A DNA stretch of 64,000 bases from Corythucha ciliata (taxonomy: Eukaryota; Arthropoda; Insecta; Hemiptera; Tingidae), in assembly GCA_038030265.1 (NCBI GenBank), contig CM075941.1:7440001-7504000 (forward strand), in the 5' to 3' direction. Positions 11,308 to 22,424 of this stretch are shown in pieces. The notes beneath the pieces are model-generated. The model was not told the origin of the DNA. It did no database searches and was given only the letters and a program-made list of their open reading frames with translations. Positions within the stretch are counted from its first letter, which is position 1. Each line of letters begins with the position of its first letter. The position numbers and the translations under genes were made by a program.

Positions 11308-11589
11308 CTGCAAATAACCAATAATCACGATTGATGGGAGCTGTACATTGCAGTTCTTGATATTATTAAGTTATAGTTATAATGGGAAAAAATGATTCTC
11401 TGATCTGATTTTGTAAGCGGTACTTATAAGTCGGAGACTTGACAAAAAAAAAATCCCCAGCTAAACGTATTAAAGTGAAGATCCTGGATGCTTGGCGCAC
11501 GTTTCGGTCGCAAGACCACCGTCCAACCGACCTACCCGATTCTGACCAATAAAAAAGCTCACTCCTCACGAGCCTGAAGTCCTCCCCGT
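11308..11589. other. Upstream region of pex2 copy A
   Basis: Intron or 5' flank of pex2. It contains the TATTTGCAG acceptor of the first recognised exon (11308-11316) but no convincing minus-strand ATG exon. A minus ORF at 11366-11569 shows no similarity to the Pex2 N terminus. Confidence 0.4.
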
Positions 11590-12714
11590 CGTGGTTCGAC
11601 GGGTCAGAATGTCGAAAGACGCGCGAAGGTCGCTAAAGAAGCAATTTCGCGGGTTTCGGCTGAAAAACTAGATAATTAAGCGGGTTTCACGCACTAAAAA
11701 AAAGAGAAAATTTCGTGGGTTTTGCTTGCTAAAACAGCAATTTTGCCGGTTTTGGTCTCTAAAAAAATTACCGTGCATTTTACCCACAACAGAGAACGAG
11801 TTTTACCCGCAAGGAATAAAATTCACGAGTTTTCTGGCCTCAAAAAGCAATTTCGCTTAATTTTCTCACTAAAAAGGCAATTTCGCAGGTTTCGCTCACT
11901 AAAAAAGCAATTTCGTAGGTTTAGTCGCTTAAAAAATCCAATTTCACTCGCTATAACAGCGTGCGAAGTTTTTCCCATCTATGGTTTTTCATGTATAATG
12001 ATAATATCCTGCATGCTGCATGATAATAATAATAAATTATATTGATAATAAGAAGGCAATTTCGTGGGTTTCACTACTGTCTGGGGCTATTCACTATTGT
12101 CGGATGGGTGGGGGGGGTGGGGTGTACTTATAAACCTCGTCCAATCAAAATCAACGTAAGAAGAGCAAAAATTGCTAAAATTGAAAAATTGGGCAAATCC
12201 ACGTACCTCGGGGAATCCAAAAATCGAAGCAAATTATCGATCAGAGAGGTTTCTCTCTTGATTGCGCCGTTTTTGACCGCCAAAAAAAAAAGTCACAGGT
12301 CAGATATATATGTGTGTATATATATTTCTCGGATTTTAAGCTTGCTAACACACCAATTTTGCCATTTTTTCTTCCCAAAATACAATTTCCGCAAGTCTGG
12401 CTCACTAAAAAAGCAATTTACCTGATTTTTATTACTGATCATTCAAAACCCATAGCAGCAGATTTCGCTCGCTAAAGGCACCAATTTTGCGGTGACTCCC
12501 TAAGACACCAATTCTCACCAAAAAATATTTTTTCGGGGCCCGACTCACTAAACAACCAATTTTGCGATTCTGGCTCACTAAAACGCCGATTTGACTGGTT
12601 GTGCTCGCTGATGCGGAACCATTTTCGTTGCCATGGTCCGCCGCTTAAAAAATAATTTCGCGCATTCTACTAGCCACCGTTCGTTGCGGTACGCGTTTGT
12701 TGACGACTAATTTT
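11590..12714 (+). repeat. 30-bp degenerate minisatellite type C (copy A)
   Basis: Diverged ~30-bp units built from 'ctaaaaaagcaattt', 'cgcgggttt' and 'cgctca', interrupted by short unrelated pieces (for example a TATA-rich microsatellite near 12305). ORFs crossing it (11722-12045, 12042-12425) are by-products: they translate the repeat and differ between the duplicated copies. Similarity to copy B ends exactly at 12714. Confidence 0.7.
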
Positions 12715-12794
12715 ACGAAAGTGAAGCTGGCAGCCAAAACTAGCAGCCAAAAAATTTATCGATTGTGCGCCATTTGATATAATCGATTCTACAG

Positions 12795-13015
12795 ATTATT
12801 GGGGATGTACGTCTAGGGGCAGTCAAGGACGATAATAACAGACTCACAACAACTGGTTCATGTACTTCGCGACGTGATTATCATTACTTCAGTGTGTCTA
12901 AGAAGGCCTACAATTCATTCCATGATGGATGCACCTCAATTGATCAGAAAACGTATTTTGACCAAGCAGCCACAGTTGAATATGAAGATTGGCCTAAATT
13001 GACCTTTGCACAAAG
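12795..13015 (+). CDS. Internal exon of an unidentified gene
   Basis: A 221-nt interval, open throughout, preceded by the acceptor ATCGATTCTACAG and followed by the donor CAAAG|GTAGGG. It encodes 73 residues plus two bases, with normal amino acid composition (readable: GDVRLGAVKDD, CTSRRDYHYFSVSKKAYNSF, VEYEDWPKLTFAQ) and two cysteines. I do not recognise the family. A second, partial copy of its 3' segment lies at 13130-13162 (AAAVEYEDCHK), 164 bp downstream and running into the assembly gap, so an exon or segment duplication is split by the gap. Neighbouring exons were not found; upstream sequence is minisatellite. Confidence 0.45.
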
Positions 13016-13162
13016 GTAGGGGCCTGAGGAGTGATCGGATCGGACTTTTGACGGTTTCGCTGGATTCCTTGGTGAAAAATCTAGGACCGACTATTTTTAT
13101 TTTATTTTTTAAAGTCGAATTTGAGCCCAGCAGCCGCAGTTGAATACGAAGATTGTCATAAA

Positions 13163-13662
13163 NNNNNNNNNNNNNNNNNNNNNNNNNNNNNNNNNNNNNN
13201 NNNNNNNNNNNNNNNNNNNNNNNNNNNNNNNNNNNNNNNNNNNNNNNNNNNNNNNNNNNNNNNNNNNNNNNNNNNNNNNNNNNNNNNNNNNNNNNNNNNN
13301 NNNNNNNNNNNNNNNNNNNNNNNNNNNNNNNNNNNNNNNNNNNNNNNNNNNNNNNNNNNNNNNNNNNNNNNNNNNNNNNNNNNNNNNNNNNNNNNNNNNN
13401 NNNNNNNNNNNNNNNNNNNNNNNNNNNNNNNNNNNNNNNNNNNNNNNNNNNNNNNNNNNNNNNNNNNNNNNNNNNNNNNNNNNNNNNNNNNNNNNNNNNN
13501 NNNNNNNNNNNNNNNNNNNNNNNNNNNNNNNNNNNNNNNNNNNNNNNNNNNNNNNNNNNNNNNNNNNNNNNNNNNNNNNNNNNNNNNNNNNNNNNNNNNN
13601 NNNNNNNNNNNNNNNNNNNNNNNNNNNNNNNNNNNNNNNNNNNNNNNNNNNNNNNNNNNNNN
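13163..13662. other. Assembly gap of exactly 500 N
   Basis: Unresolved bases. The round length suggests a placeholder of unknown size. The left flank is a partial duplicate of the preceding exon, so a collapsed tandem repeat may have broken the assembly. ORFs across it are meaningless. Confidence 1.
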
Positions 13663-14307
13663 TTTTTAACCTTCCCAACCGCCTTGTCGATCTCTTTTGC
13701 TATGAAGAATGGTGAGACTTTTTCGAAGGAGCCATCCTTACATCGACTCGACTTTCTTCCGGATTACTGGAAATCAATCCAATGGGTTTATTACTTGTGC
13801 TCGGAGAGTAGGTAGAGGCCAACCCTCCACCTTTCTCGTCACTGCCTTTTCCCTGAGGTGTTACCGCATTCGCGCCGTTGTCGTCCGGGGGGGCCTGACT
13901 TCCTCCCGGGTTGCCATTAATCAGCCCGGCTTCTCCATTATTTAAATCAGCCATTATGGTTTGAACACGCATTTTATACCTCCTGCCAGGTTTAAAGCCA
14001 GCCGCCTCTAACAGGAGGACCAGACGCTGACCAGGATGCCGCCCAATGTGGGAACAGACGCACCTGGATTTCATTTTGCACCTAGGAAAGCGTAACCCCA
14101 GGGTGTGTACTGTATGGGTGTGTGTAGCTGTGTTTGTGTGTGTGTGTTCGTGTTGATGTGTGTGTTAGTGTACTGTAGTTTTTCTGTCGGGGTTGTCTCC
14201 CTTAGACGGCTGCCTTACTAGGCTAACGGGTCCGCCTCCCCGCCTCTTTTAGTCACCTTCTACGAGACTCGAAAGTCACATTCGAGTGAGGATCCACACC
14301 CGGAACC
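13663..14307 (-). pseudogene. Uncharacterised ORF (14074-13700), probably transposon-derived, and GT-rich flank
   Basis: A minus-strand ORF of 124 codons with ATG at 14074. The N terminus has HIGRHPGQRLVLLLEAAGF and a basic GRRYKMRVQ; the rest is Gly/Asn/Pro-rich and low complexity. No domain is recognised. Upstream on the minus strand lie a TG-rich run (14110-14170) and a block (14220-14307) resembling leader sequences common next to insect non-LTR elements, so I favour an ORF1 start of a truncated retrotransposon. On the plus strand, 13663-13711 (FNLPNRLVDLFCYEEW, then stop) could be the end of a gene entering from the gap, but this is unsupported. Confidence 0.3.
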
Positions 14308-15610
14308 CAGTGGCGGAACAACACCCATCGGGGCCTGGGGCGGAAATCTTTAGGAGGCCCTTCAGTCTCTAATTAAACTAGAAATATCTTTTAGCAGCGT
14401 TGAAGTACATATTTTTCTCAATTTTAGCTACGAAATTGCCTCCAAAAACCGTATACGTGCGTTTTCTCAATTTAAACTGCGAATGAGCGTTTTTTCTCAA
14501 TTCTACTAGCATATTTTAATAGCTATAATACTGCGAATTATAGATTTTTCCTCAATTTTATCCGTGAATTAGCTCATTTTCTCATTTTTAGCTGTGAATC
14601 GGTACTTTTTATAAGCTCTCAGCCGTGAAGTTGCCTCAAGAATCAGCAAATTAGATAGCGTTTGAGTACTTTTTCCCCGAATTTATCCGCAAATAAGCAA
14701 TTTTTTAACATTTAAACCGTTAATTGGGGTTTTTTCCATTTTAAACACCAATTCGTGTTTTTCTCAACTTATTACCCGCGAATTAGCACTTTTTCACAGT
14801 TTTAGCCGCTTGAATTAGCGTTTTTTCTCAATTTTATTCCCCAAGTTGCCTGAGGAATCCGCGAGTTGGTGTTCTCTCAATTTCAGCTGTAAATTCGCCC
14901 TTTTTACCCTCAATTTCAGCAGCGAATGAGCACATTTCTTAATTTTAGCTGCGAATTATAGCACTTTTTCTCGATTTTATCCGTTAAATCGCAATTTTTC
15001 ATAGGCACCTTGGCTGGGAATTGGAGTTTTCCTCCATTTTTAGACGCGAATTAGCGTCTTTCTCTATTTCACGCCGTGAATCAGCGCTTTTTCTCAATGT
15101 CAGTCTCAGCCCCGAGAATCCGTGAGTTGGCGTTATCTCAATTTTAGGTGTGAATTTGCACTTTTTCTCAATTTTAAAGCTGCCAAATTGTAACTCACGT
15201 TGTTCATTTTTTTATCCGTGAATTAGCGTCCGTGAAAAGAGCGCTATTTCTCCGTGTCAGTCCCGAAGTTGCCCCAAGAATCGGCCAGTTGGCGTTTTCT
15301 CATTTTCAAGCCGTGAGTCAGTGTTTTTTCCTCAATTTTAGCAGTGAATTAGCACATTTATTAATTTTATCTGCGAATTATAGCACTTTTTCTCGATTTT
15401 ATCCGTAAAGTCGCAATTTTACGGACATGAACTATCGTTTTCCTCAACTTTTAGACGCGAATTCGTGTTTTTGTCTATTTCACTCGTGAATTAGCGCTTT
15501 TTCTCAATTTCAGTCCCAATGTTGCCCCGAGAATCCATGGGTTGGCGTTTCTCTCCAGAGCTGTGAATTCCCTTTTTTTTTCTCAATTTTTATAGCTGCT
15601 AAATTGTAGC
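14308..15610 (+). mobile_element. hAT-like element with 30-bp minisatellite body, right end lost
   Basis: Starts with CAGTGGCGGAACAAC and a GGGGCCTGGGGCGGAAATC block, nearly identical to the start of the insertion at 60345. Both copies continue with 'cagtctctaattaaactag' or a close variant. It is followed by about 1.2 kb of degenerate ~30-bp units in forward orientation (GAATTAGCGC, a T5 run, CTCAATTTTAG, CCGC). The right terminus is not found; non-LTR sequence follows. No transposase is present. Confidence 0.75.
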
Positions 15611-15959
15611 ACTTTATGAAGAACAGTCTATTTCAGCCGCAGCGTAGAGGGGCCAGTGGCCAAAAAAGACGACTTAGGTACAGTAGCCACGGGACGGCGT
15701 GGAGGGAAGGTTTTGTCGATGAGACAACAATCTGGCCAGAAGTCAGGAGAAAAGACACAATCCTGTTGCTCCAAGGGGACCCCAACCTTGAAGGAAGAGT
15801 ACGATGGATGCTTGGTAGTAAGTTTTACAACTTTAAAAGGTAAATCGTTCAGCGACTGTCTCAGAAAAAATTTCAAGTCCGCAACATCCGTAGAAGGATC
15901 CAGTCTCGAAACGAATATCCAGAATAATTTAGTCCGGTCCGAAGAGGCACCCCTTCTCT
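15611..15959. other. Unassigned stretch before the non-LTR element
   Basis: Plus ORFs at 15616-15843 and 15656-16063 cross it, but only the part after about 15960 matches reverse transcriptase. The sequence may be the 5' continuation of that element in a decayed state or another element. No function assigned. Confidence 0.35.
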
Positions 15960-17090
15960 CCAGAGGCTCATCAAATGGTTCTCTTTCTGACTTGATTCAG
16001 ATTGTTTCTAAAGTCCCACAGGGCTCGCATCTTGGGCCTATCCTATTTTTGTTGTTTTTTTAATGATGTGGTGAAAGTTTTTCGTTCCTCCCCCTGCTCA
16101 TTATTGGCAGACGATTTGAAGCTGTATTCAGCAGTTTCCTCTGTGGAAGACTGTTTGTTGCTTCAGCAGGATCTTGATGCTTTCGTATCCTGGTGTAAGC
16201 TTTAACGATTTAACCGTGAATCTATCGAAGTGCAAATGTATCAAGTTTAATGTGGGCACAAAGTCAAAGGCTTGTGATTCGTGGACATATTGTCTGGATG
16301 GCCTTCCTCTCGAGGAAGTAAGGGAAATAAACGATTTAGGCGTTATCTTTAATAATAAGGGGAATTTCCGTGATCACATTTTCAGCATTAGAGGTAAGGC
16401 TCTCAGAGCTTTGGGCTTTGTGAAGCGTTTTTCAGCGGACTTTGGTAGCCCTTTTGTCGTTAAACTTTTGTATCAATCGCTGATTCGTTGTCACTTGGAG
16501 TATGCTTCTGTTGTCTGGGATCCATTTCTAAAGTCGGAGGTTGATCTTGTTGAGTCGATCCAGCGTAGAGCTACTAGGTACCTGGCGTACAAATTTGGGG
16601 GCGTCTCGAGCATTATCATATAATGAAAGGCTTCTTTTTACTGGGCTCCACTCATTGGTGAATAGACGACGCTCCGCGGGCCTCCTCTTTGTTTGGAGGA
16701 TCCTCAACTCTCACATCTCCTGCCCCGAAATCCTGTCACGCCTGTCCCTTAAAGTTCCTCAGCGTGATTTGAGACGTGATGGTCATGTGTTTTACGTGGG
16801 GCACCACCGTACTAACCATGCGAGGCATTACACGCTGGATCGCTTGGCTTCTGTAGCGAACTCGGTACCCTCGCATTGCGATTTTTTTGGTGGTACTTTT
16901 CTTTCCTTTAAAAGGAAGTTGGCTGTTGACTGTTAATTACATTATTTAACTTGTTTATTATTTACTATGTGTTCAGTGATATGTTGTGCTATATGTCTGC
17001 TATTTACTTTATGTTCATATTTTTGACTGCTCTATTTTGGCGTTTATGCTGTTAAGCTGTATATAAATAAATAAATAAATAAAAAATTGT
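15960..17090 (+). mobile_element. Jockey/CR1-type non-LTR retrotransposon, 5'-truncated, degenerate
   Basis: Reverse transcriptase motifs in two or three frames: PQGSHLGPILFLLFF (16014 on), LLADDLKLY with the catalytic Asp pair, KCKCIKF, DLGVIF and HLEYASVVWDP. A C-terminal region and a TAA near 16934 follow. The 3' UTR ends in TAAA units at about 17065-17085. Frameshifts lie near 16060, 16200 and 16620. The first RT blocks and endonuclease are missing. From 16689 on the sequence is shared with 6350-6745. It would have inserted by target-primed reverse transcription; this copy is inactive. Confidence 0.85.
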
Positions 17091-18283
17091 CCCCCTGAAA
17101 ATGTGTCTTACCCCGCCCCTCTTCCTAACACCGACCATTTCATTGAATAACCTTTGACGTTATCAAATCCCCACTCAAAATTCGCTCTAAAAAATAGTGA
17201 GAAAAAACGCCAATTCTCTGGAAAAGTTGAGAAACACGCTAACTCGTGGCTTAATTGGAGAAAAACCAATAATATGCGACTAAAAGTGAAAAAAGCAAAT
17301 TAGCAGCTAAAAATTTGAAAAATGACATTAATTCACAGCTTAAATTCAGAAAAAGGGCGAATTATTCGCAGATAAAATTGAGGAAAAACGGTAAATCATG
17401 GCTAAAAGTGAAAATGCGAATTCACCACGGCTAAATTAGGCGATAAAATTTAGAAAAGCCACTATTTGCTGCAAAAGTAGAGAAACACGCTAATTTGAGA
17501 AAACACGCTCATTAGCAGGTAAAATTGAAAAAATGTGCAAATTCATGGCTGAAATTGAGAAAACTCGTTTTCATGGCTAAAAGTGAAAAAAAGTAAAAGA
17601 AAGAATTAAACAAACAAATAAAAGAAAAAAACTACTGATTCGAGGGTAAAACTGAAGACATAACGTTTATTCCCGTCTCAAGTGAAAAAAATTGCAAATT
17701 TGTGACTAATAATGAGAAAAAGGGTAATTTTCGGCTAAAATAGAACAAATTGCTTAAGTCATGGCAGAAAGTGACAGAAAAACAAAAATGTCCGCCCCGG
17801 GCCCCAATATGTAGGTACGTCACTGCCTGTTTTCGTGATAAAAACCACAGTACGTGAACCTGACGGAACACATATCACGAAACAAGACGAAAATGGCACC
17901 GTTCGTTTGTTTATTGTTTGTTTAACGTTTGTTTAGCCAAAATTTTTGTTTTATTAGCCCTGCAATATACAATTTTTAAAAAAACAAATGTGTGCCGCCA
18001 ACTTCACGCGGCACATATGACCCCAATAGTTTGTTTCGTCGCTATATATCCAGACAGAACGTCATTTGTTTATTGTTTAGTCCAAAAACAAATGAGCTAA
18101 ACAAATGTAAATTTGGGCTGAATAAACGTAAAAAAACGACATTGTGTCTGAATATGTAGCGAAACAAACAATTGGGGGCATGTGTGCTGTTGCGTGAAGT
18201 TTTGGCGGCACACGTTTTGTTTTTTTTTGTTTTTTAAATTGTATTTCAAGGCTAAACAAACGTAAATAAACAGTTAACGACCG

Positions 18284-19635
18284 CAGGAGCGGATTCAGGA
18301 TTTGCTCAAGGGAGGGGCTTGGCGAATTGTGTGCTTCCCTGTTTCTAAAAAAGGCTTGTAAGCCATTCGCTGCCTAAAAACAGCTAAAACTAGCAATTCC
18401 CACTGTGAAAACGGCTAGGCTAATCGCGCCCCAAAATGGTAAAACTGACGATTAGCGCCCTGAAAATAGCTAGACTGGCTATTTGTACCATAAAAATAAC
18501 CAAACTGACTGCATGCGCCCTAAACAAGGCTAAACCGACACCGAAGATTCACGTGGCCCTAAAAAGATCATGATTCCCGCCATGAAAATGTCTAAATTAT
18601 CCATTCGCGTGCCAAAAATTACCAAACTAACCATTCGCTTAACGGCCATTGGCTTAACGGGCTAATTTTGATCTAAAAAATGCTAAACTGGCTATTCCCG
18701 CCCAGGAAAAGAAATTATTTCGGTCCTGTGAATTGAAAAATTCGACAACCATGAAGGCTACCATGAACGGTCAAGAGGACCATTCTCGCCTTGAGTTGAC
18801 GATTAGCGCCTTGAAAATACCTGAACTTATCATTTGTGGGCTAAAAATATTCAAACTGGCGATTCCCACCCATTTAGGGACCGTTTTCACCTTGTCTTGA
18901 CGTACTATTCACGTCCTATAAACCTGACTCTATGCGGTCTAAAAATGGCCAAATTGGGAATTAAAGTCATACAATCGGCAAAATTTGACTCTATGTGCCC
19001 TAAAGAAAAGCTAAAATGACAATTTCCGCCATTAAAATGCCTAAACAGACGACTACTGGCCCGAAAATGGCCAAACTTGCCATTATTGGTCGTAAAAAAC
19101 TGACAAATCCCGCTATAAAAACGGCAAAACTGATCGTTTGGACCATAAAATGGCAAAACTGACTATTTTAACGCTCCTCCTTACTTTTTCACCATCTTTG
19201 ACTGCTCCTGTGTACACTGGAAGAACAGCGGAGCTTGAAATTTTGTTCTCGACTGACGAACCTGCCCTGAAAATATCACACTGACTATTCACGCCCTAGA
19301 AATGAACATACATTGACAGTTTTCGCCGTTAAAAATGACCCAACTGCGGCTATTCACGGCCTACAATTAGCCAATAATGACACGATATGTGGCCCATAAT
19401 TAGTTCAACTGACGTTTCGCTCCTTGCCTAACAAATGACTCCTGTCCTGAAAATTACAAAACCGACTGTTCTCAAGTCAAAAATGGCCAAACTGAGCCTT
19501 GAAAATGTCTAAATTGACGATTGGTGTTCTTAAAATGGCATTACTCGTACTGGTAATTCACGCTCTATAAATGGCGCCCGGCACAGGCTACAGATTGTGT
19601 TAATGATAATTCACCCCTTCAAAATGGCTATCTGC
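18284..19635 (+). repeat. 30-bp degenerate minisatellite type B with hAT-like left end (copy B)
   Basis: Same array as 7947-9284, including the CAGGAGCGGATTC terminus, cut short on the right by the 626-bp deletion. A 15-bp stretch near 18740 is present here and absent from copy A, showing independent small indels. ORFs inside are repeat by-products. Confidence 0.7.
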
Positions 19636-19915
19636 CATTTTTAAAAGCCGTCGTTGCGGGGGAGGGGGGGCGTTCTTTAGCTTTTTTAATTAATTTGTAT
19701 ACAATGTATTTTATGTGATGACATTTTGTGTATTCCTCTTTAAAATTTCGAGATTGTGGTATCAAAAATATTTAATTTTATTAAATTCGATCAACCGGAA
19801 GAAAGATTAACCGGTGGGGGGGGGGGAATTCACCAAATCCCGCCGATTCTAGTCACCGTACACCGACAATGCCAACAACAACTATAAATCCACTCACCGA
19901 CTCACCCAAGCATTA

Positions 19916-21037
19916 CTAAGATAAACCCGGAGTTTGACTTTTAACCGGTCTCATGGAAGAACTGGCATCCGTTGTGTAAAATCCGCAAGATGGACACTCA
20001 AACTTTGGGTCGGAAACTATTTGAGACTAAAAACAAAATTATTGAAATTAAATGAACGAATGGAAAAATAAAATAAATAAAAAGGTGATACGAACAGAAA
20101 GACAAAAGTAGCAAAAAGCGTGTAAGCATCCTATCGAGTGTGGTAGTATGGGCGACTCCCTGCACACGGCGCAAACTGAGGTGTCAACAGGGCCTGAATA
20201 AGAAAGCCCCGTGTTTGACGATGTCTTGCTGCGAGTCGCTTTACGATACAGTCGCTTCAACGTGGACCAGCTCACCAGTGGGAGTATCATGCCCAGTAAT
20301 TCCTAAACGTCGAACACAGCACAGCATTAAGAAAGCGCGAACACTGAGATCTATATTATACAACCACGCTTACGATTAAACTGTGCCATAAAAGCTCTCG
20401 AGTCATATAACCGTAGCCTATGCTCCTCTCCGAGGGTCTAACAGTAGAGACTGGAGTCAATCCGAGGAAGGACTCGAAAAATGTAGACGGCCCACCTTTT
20501 TTAAGGAATGATATGAATGTCAGTAAATCGAACAGATTGAGCGCCGTGTTAAGATTATCCATTAGCCTGTTTATCTGCAATTTTACGACAGGGATTAAAA
20601 GGCGTTAAAACACGACACACCAGCTTTACCGATTCTTTCGACGATCCAGCCAATTTATCCCTCAAATACGCCATTCCAATGCGTAGGAAGCCAAGTAACC
20701 TCAGCTTATAAATTGGCGTTTTGTCTTCATATTTTAAGTGAAGAAGTTGTTGGCCAAACGTGGAACATGTTCTTTCTACTGAAAGCTGTCATAAGAAATA
20801 CATACATAAGACGTTTATTTTCATAAATCATGTTGATTTACCGTCCATAAGATTGTTTTAAAAAGAGCGTCTATTTCTGGTTCGTACTTGGCGATACTTC
20901 CAAGCTGAAAGCAAAGAGTGAATTCAGCTGACATTTAGCCCGGACAATGTTATGATTACCGGAAGTTGAGAAGTGATGGCTCGAGTGTGTTGCTTAATAA
21001 TGCTGTAAACCTCATTGTCGAAATCCGAGGAGTCCAG
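19916..21037 (-). CDS. pex2: Pex2, peroxisomal RING E3 ligase (copy B), first exon not found
   Basis: The same six exons as copy A: 21037-20960, 20904-20842, 20785-20621, 20574-20374, 20302-20096 and 20026-19916 (TAG), with all splice sites and the frame preserved. Against copy A I count seven coding differences. Six are silent (in the third, fourth and fifth exons) and one changes Asp to Asn in the variable linker before the RING. This pattern implies constraint on both, as expected of two working paralogues or two alleles. The RING ligands (CAVC, GC, HAFCYFC, CPSC) are intact. The ATG exon is not located here either. Confidence 0.93.
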
Positions 21038-21315
21038 CTGCAAATAACCAATAATCACGATTGATGGGAGCTGCACATTGCAGTTCTTGATATTATTAAG
21101 TTATAGTTATAATGGGAAAAAATGCTTCTCTGATCTGATTTTGTAAGCGGTACTTATAAGTCGGTGACTTGACAAAAAAAAATCCCCAGCTAAACGTATT
21201 AAAGTGAAGATCCTGGATGCTTGGCGCACGTTTTGGTCGCAAGACCATCGCCAACCGACCTACCCCATTCTGACCAATAAAAAAGCTCACTCCTCACGAG
21301 CCTGAAGTCCTCCCC

Positions 21316-22424
21316 GTCGTGGTTCGACGGGTCAGAATGTCGAAAGACGCGCGAAGGTCGCTAAAGAAGCAATTTCGCGGGTTTCGGCTGAAAAACTAGA
21401 TAATTAAGCGGGTTTCACGCACTAAAAAAAAGAGAAAATTTCGTGGGTTTTGCTTGCTAAAACAGCAATTTTGCCGGTTTTGGTCTCTAAAAAAATTACC
21501 GTGCATTTTACCCACAACAGAGAACGAGTTTTACCCGCAAGGAATAAAATTCACGAGTTTTCTCGCCTCAAAAAGAAATTTCGCTTAATTTTCTCACTAA
21601 AAAGGCAATTTCGCAGGTTTCGCTCACTAAAAAAGCAATTTCGTAGGTTTAGTCGCTTAAAAAATCCAATTTCACTCGCTATAACAGCGTGCGAAGTTTT
21701 TCCCATCTATGGTTTTTCATGTATAATGATAATATCCTGCATGCTGCATGATAATAATAATAAATTATATTGATAATAAGAAGGCAATTTCGTGGGTTTC
21801 ACTACTGTCTGGGGCTATTCACTATTGTCGGATGGGTGGGGGGTGGGTGTACTTATAAACCTCGTCCAATCAAAATCATCGTAAGAAGAGCAAAAATTGC
21901 TAAAATTGAAACATTGGGCGAATCCACGTACCTCAGGGAATCCAAAAATCGAAGCAAATTATCGATCAGACGGTTTCTCTCTTGATTGCGCCGTTTTTGA
22001 CCGCCAAAAAATCACAGGTCAGATATATGTGTGCATTTCTCGGATTTTAAGCTTGCTAAAACACCAATTTTGCCATTTTTTCTTCCCAAAATACAATTTC
22101 CGCAAGTCTGGCTCACTAAAAAAGCAATTTACCTGATTTTTATTACTGATCATTCAAAAACCATAGCAGCAGATTTCGCTCGCTAAAGGCACCAATTTTG
22201 CGGTGACTCCCTAAGACACCAATTCTCACCAAAAAATATTTTTTCGGGGCCCGACTCACTAAACAACCAATTTTGCGATTCTGGCTCACTAAAACGCAGA
22301 TTTGACTGGTTGTGCTCGCTGATGCGGAACCATTTTCGTTGCCATGGTCCGCCGCTTAAAAAATAATTTCGCGCATTCTACTCGCCACCGTTCGTTGCGG
22401 TACGCGTTTGTTGACGACTAATTT
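21316..22424 (+). repeat. 30-bp degenerate minisatellite type C (copy B)
   Basis: Counterpart of 11590-12714, with scattered substitutions and a shorter TATA-rich microsatellite near 22025. ORFs at 21450-21773, 21770-21985 and 21897-22136 are frames through the repeat and are not called. Confidence 0.7.

Larger units (their letters stand above)
6350..12714. repeat. Segmental duplication, copy A
   Basis: Almost collinear with 16689-22424 (offset about 10,331 bp at the left and 9,728-9,730 bp at the right). It holds the 3' end of a non-LTR element, a minisatellite fragment with a hAT-like end, a palindromic MITE, a second minisatellite, pex2 and a third minisatellite. Similarity stops on the left at 6350/16689 and on the right at 12714/22424. 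Copy A keeps about 626 bp (9285-9910) that copy B lacks. By eye the copies differ by only one or two per cent. They could be a recent duplication or two haplotypes placed side by side by the assembler. Confidence 0.9.
16689..22424. repeat. Segmental duplication, copy B
   Basis: Counterpart of 6350-12714. It contains, in the same order, the non-LTR 3' end, the minisatellite fragment with hAT-like end (17110-17824), the palindromic MITE (17895-18276), type B minisatellite (18284-19635), pex2 (19916-21037) and type C minisatellite (21316-22424). A 626-bp deletion joins at a 2-bp GC microhomology near 19634. Beyond 22424 the sequence differs from copy A. Confidence 0.9.

Noticed and set aside
13109..13715. 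ORFs of 180-190 codons on both strands across the gap
   Set aside because: They are almost entirely unknown bases (N) read as open frame.
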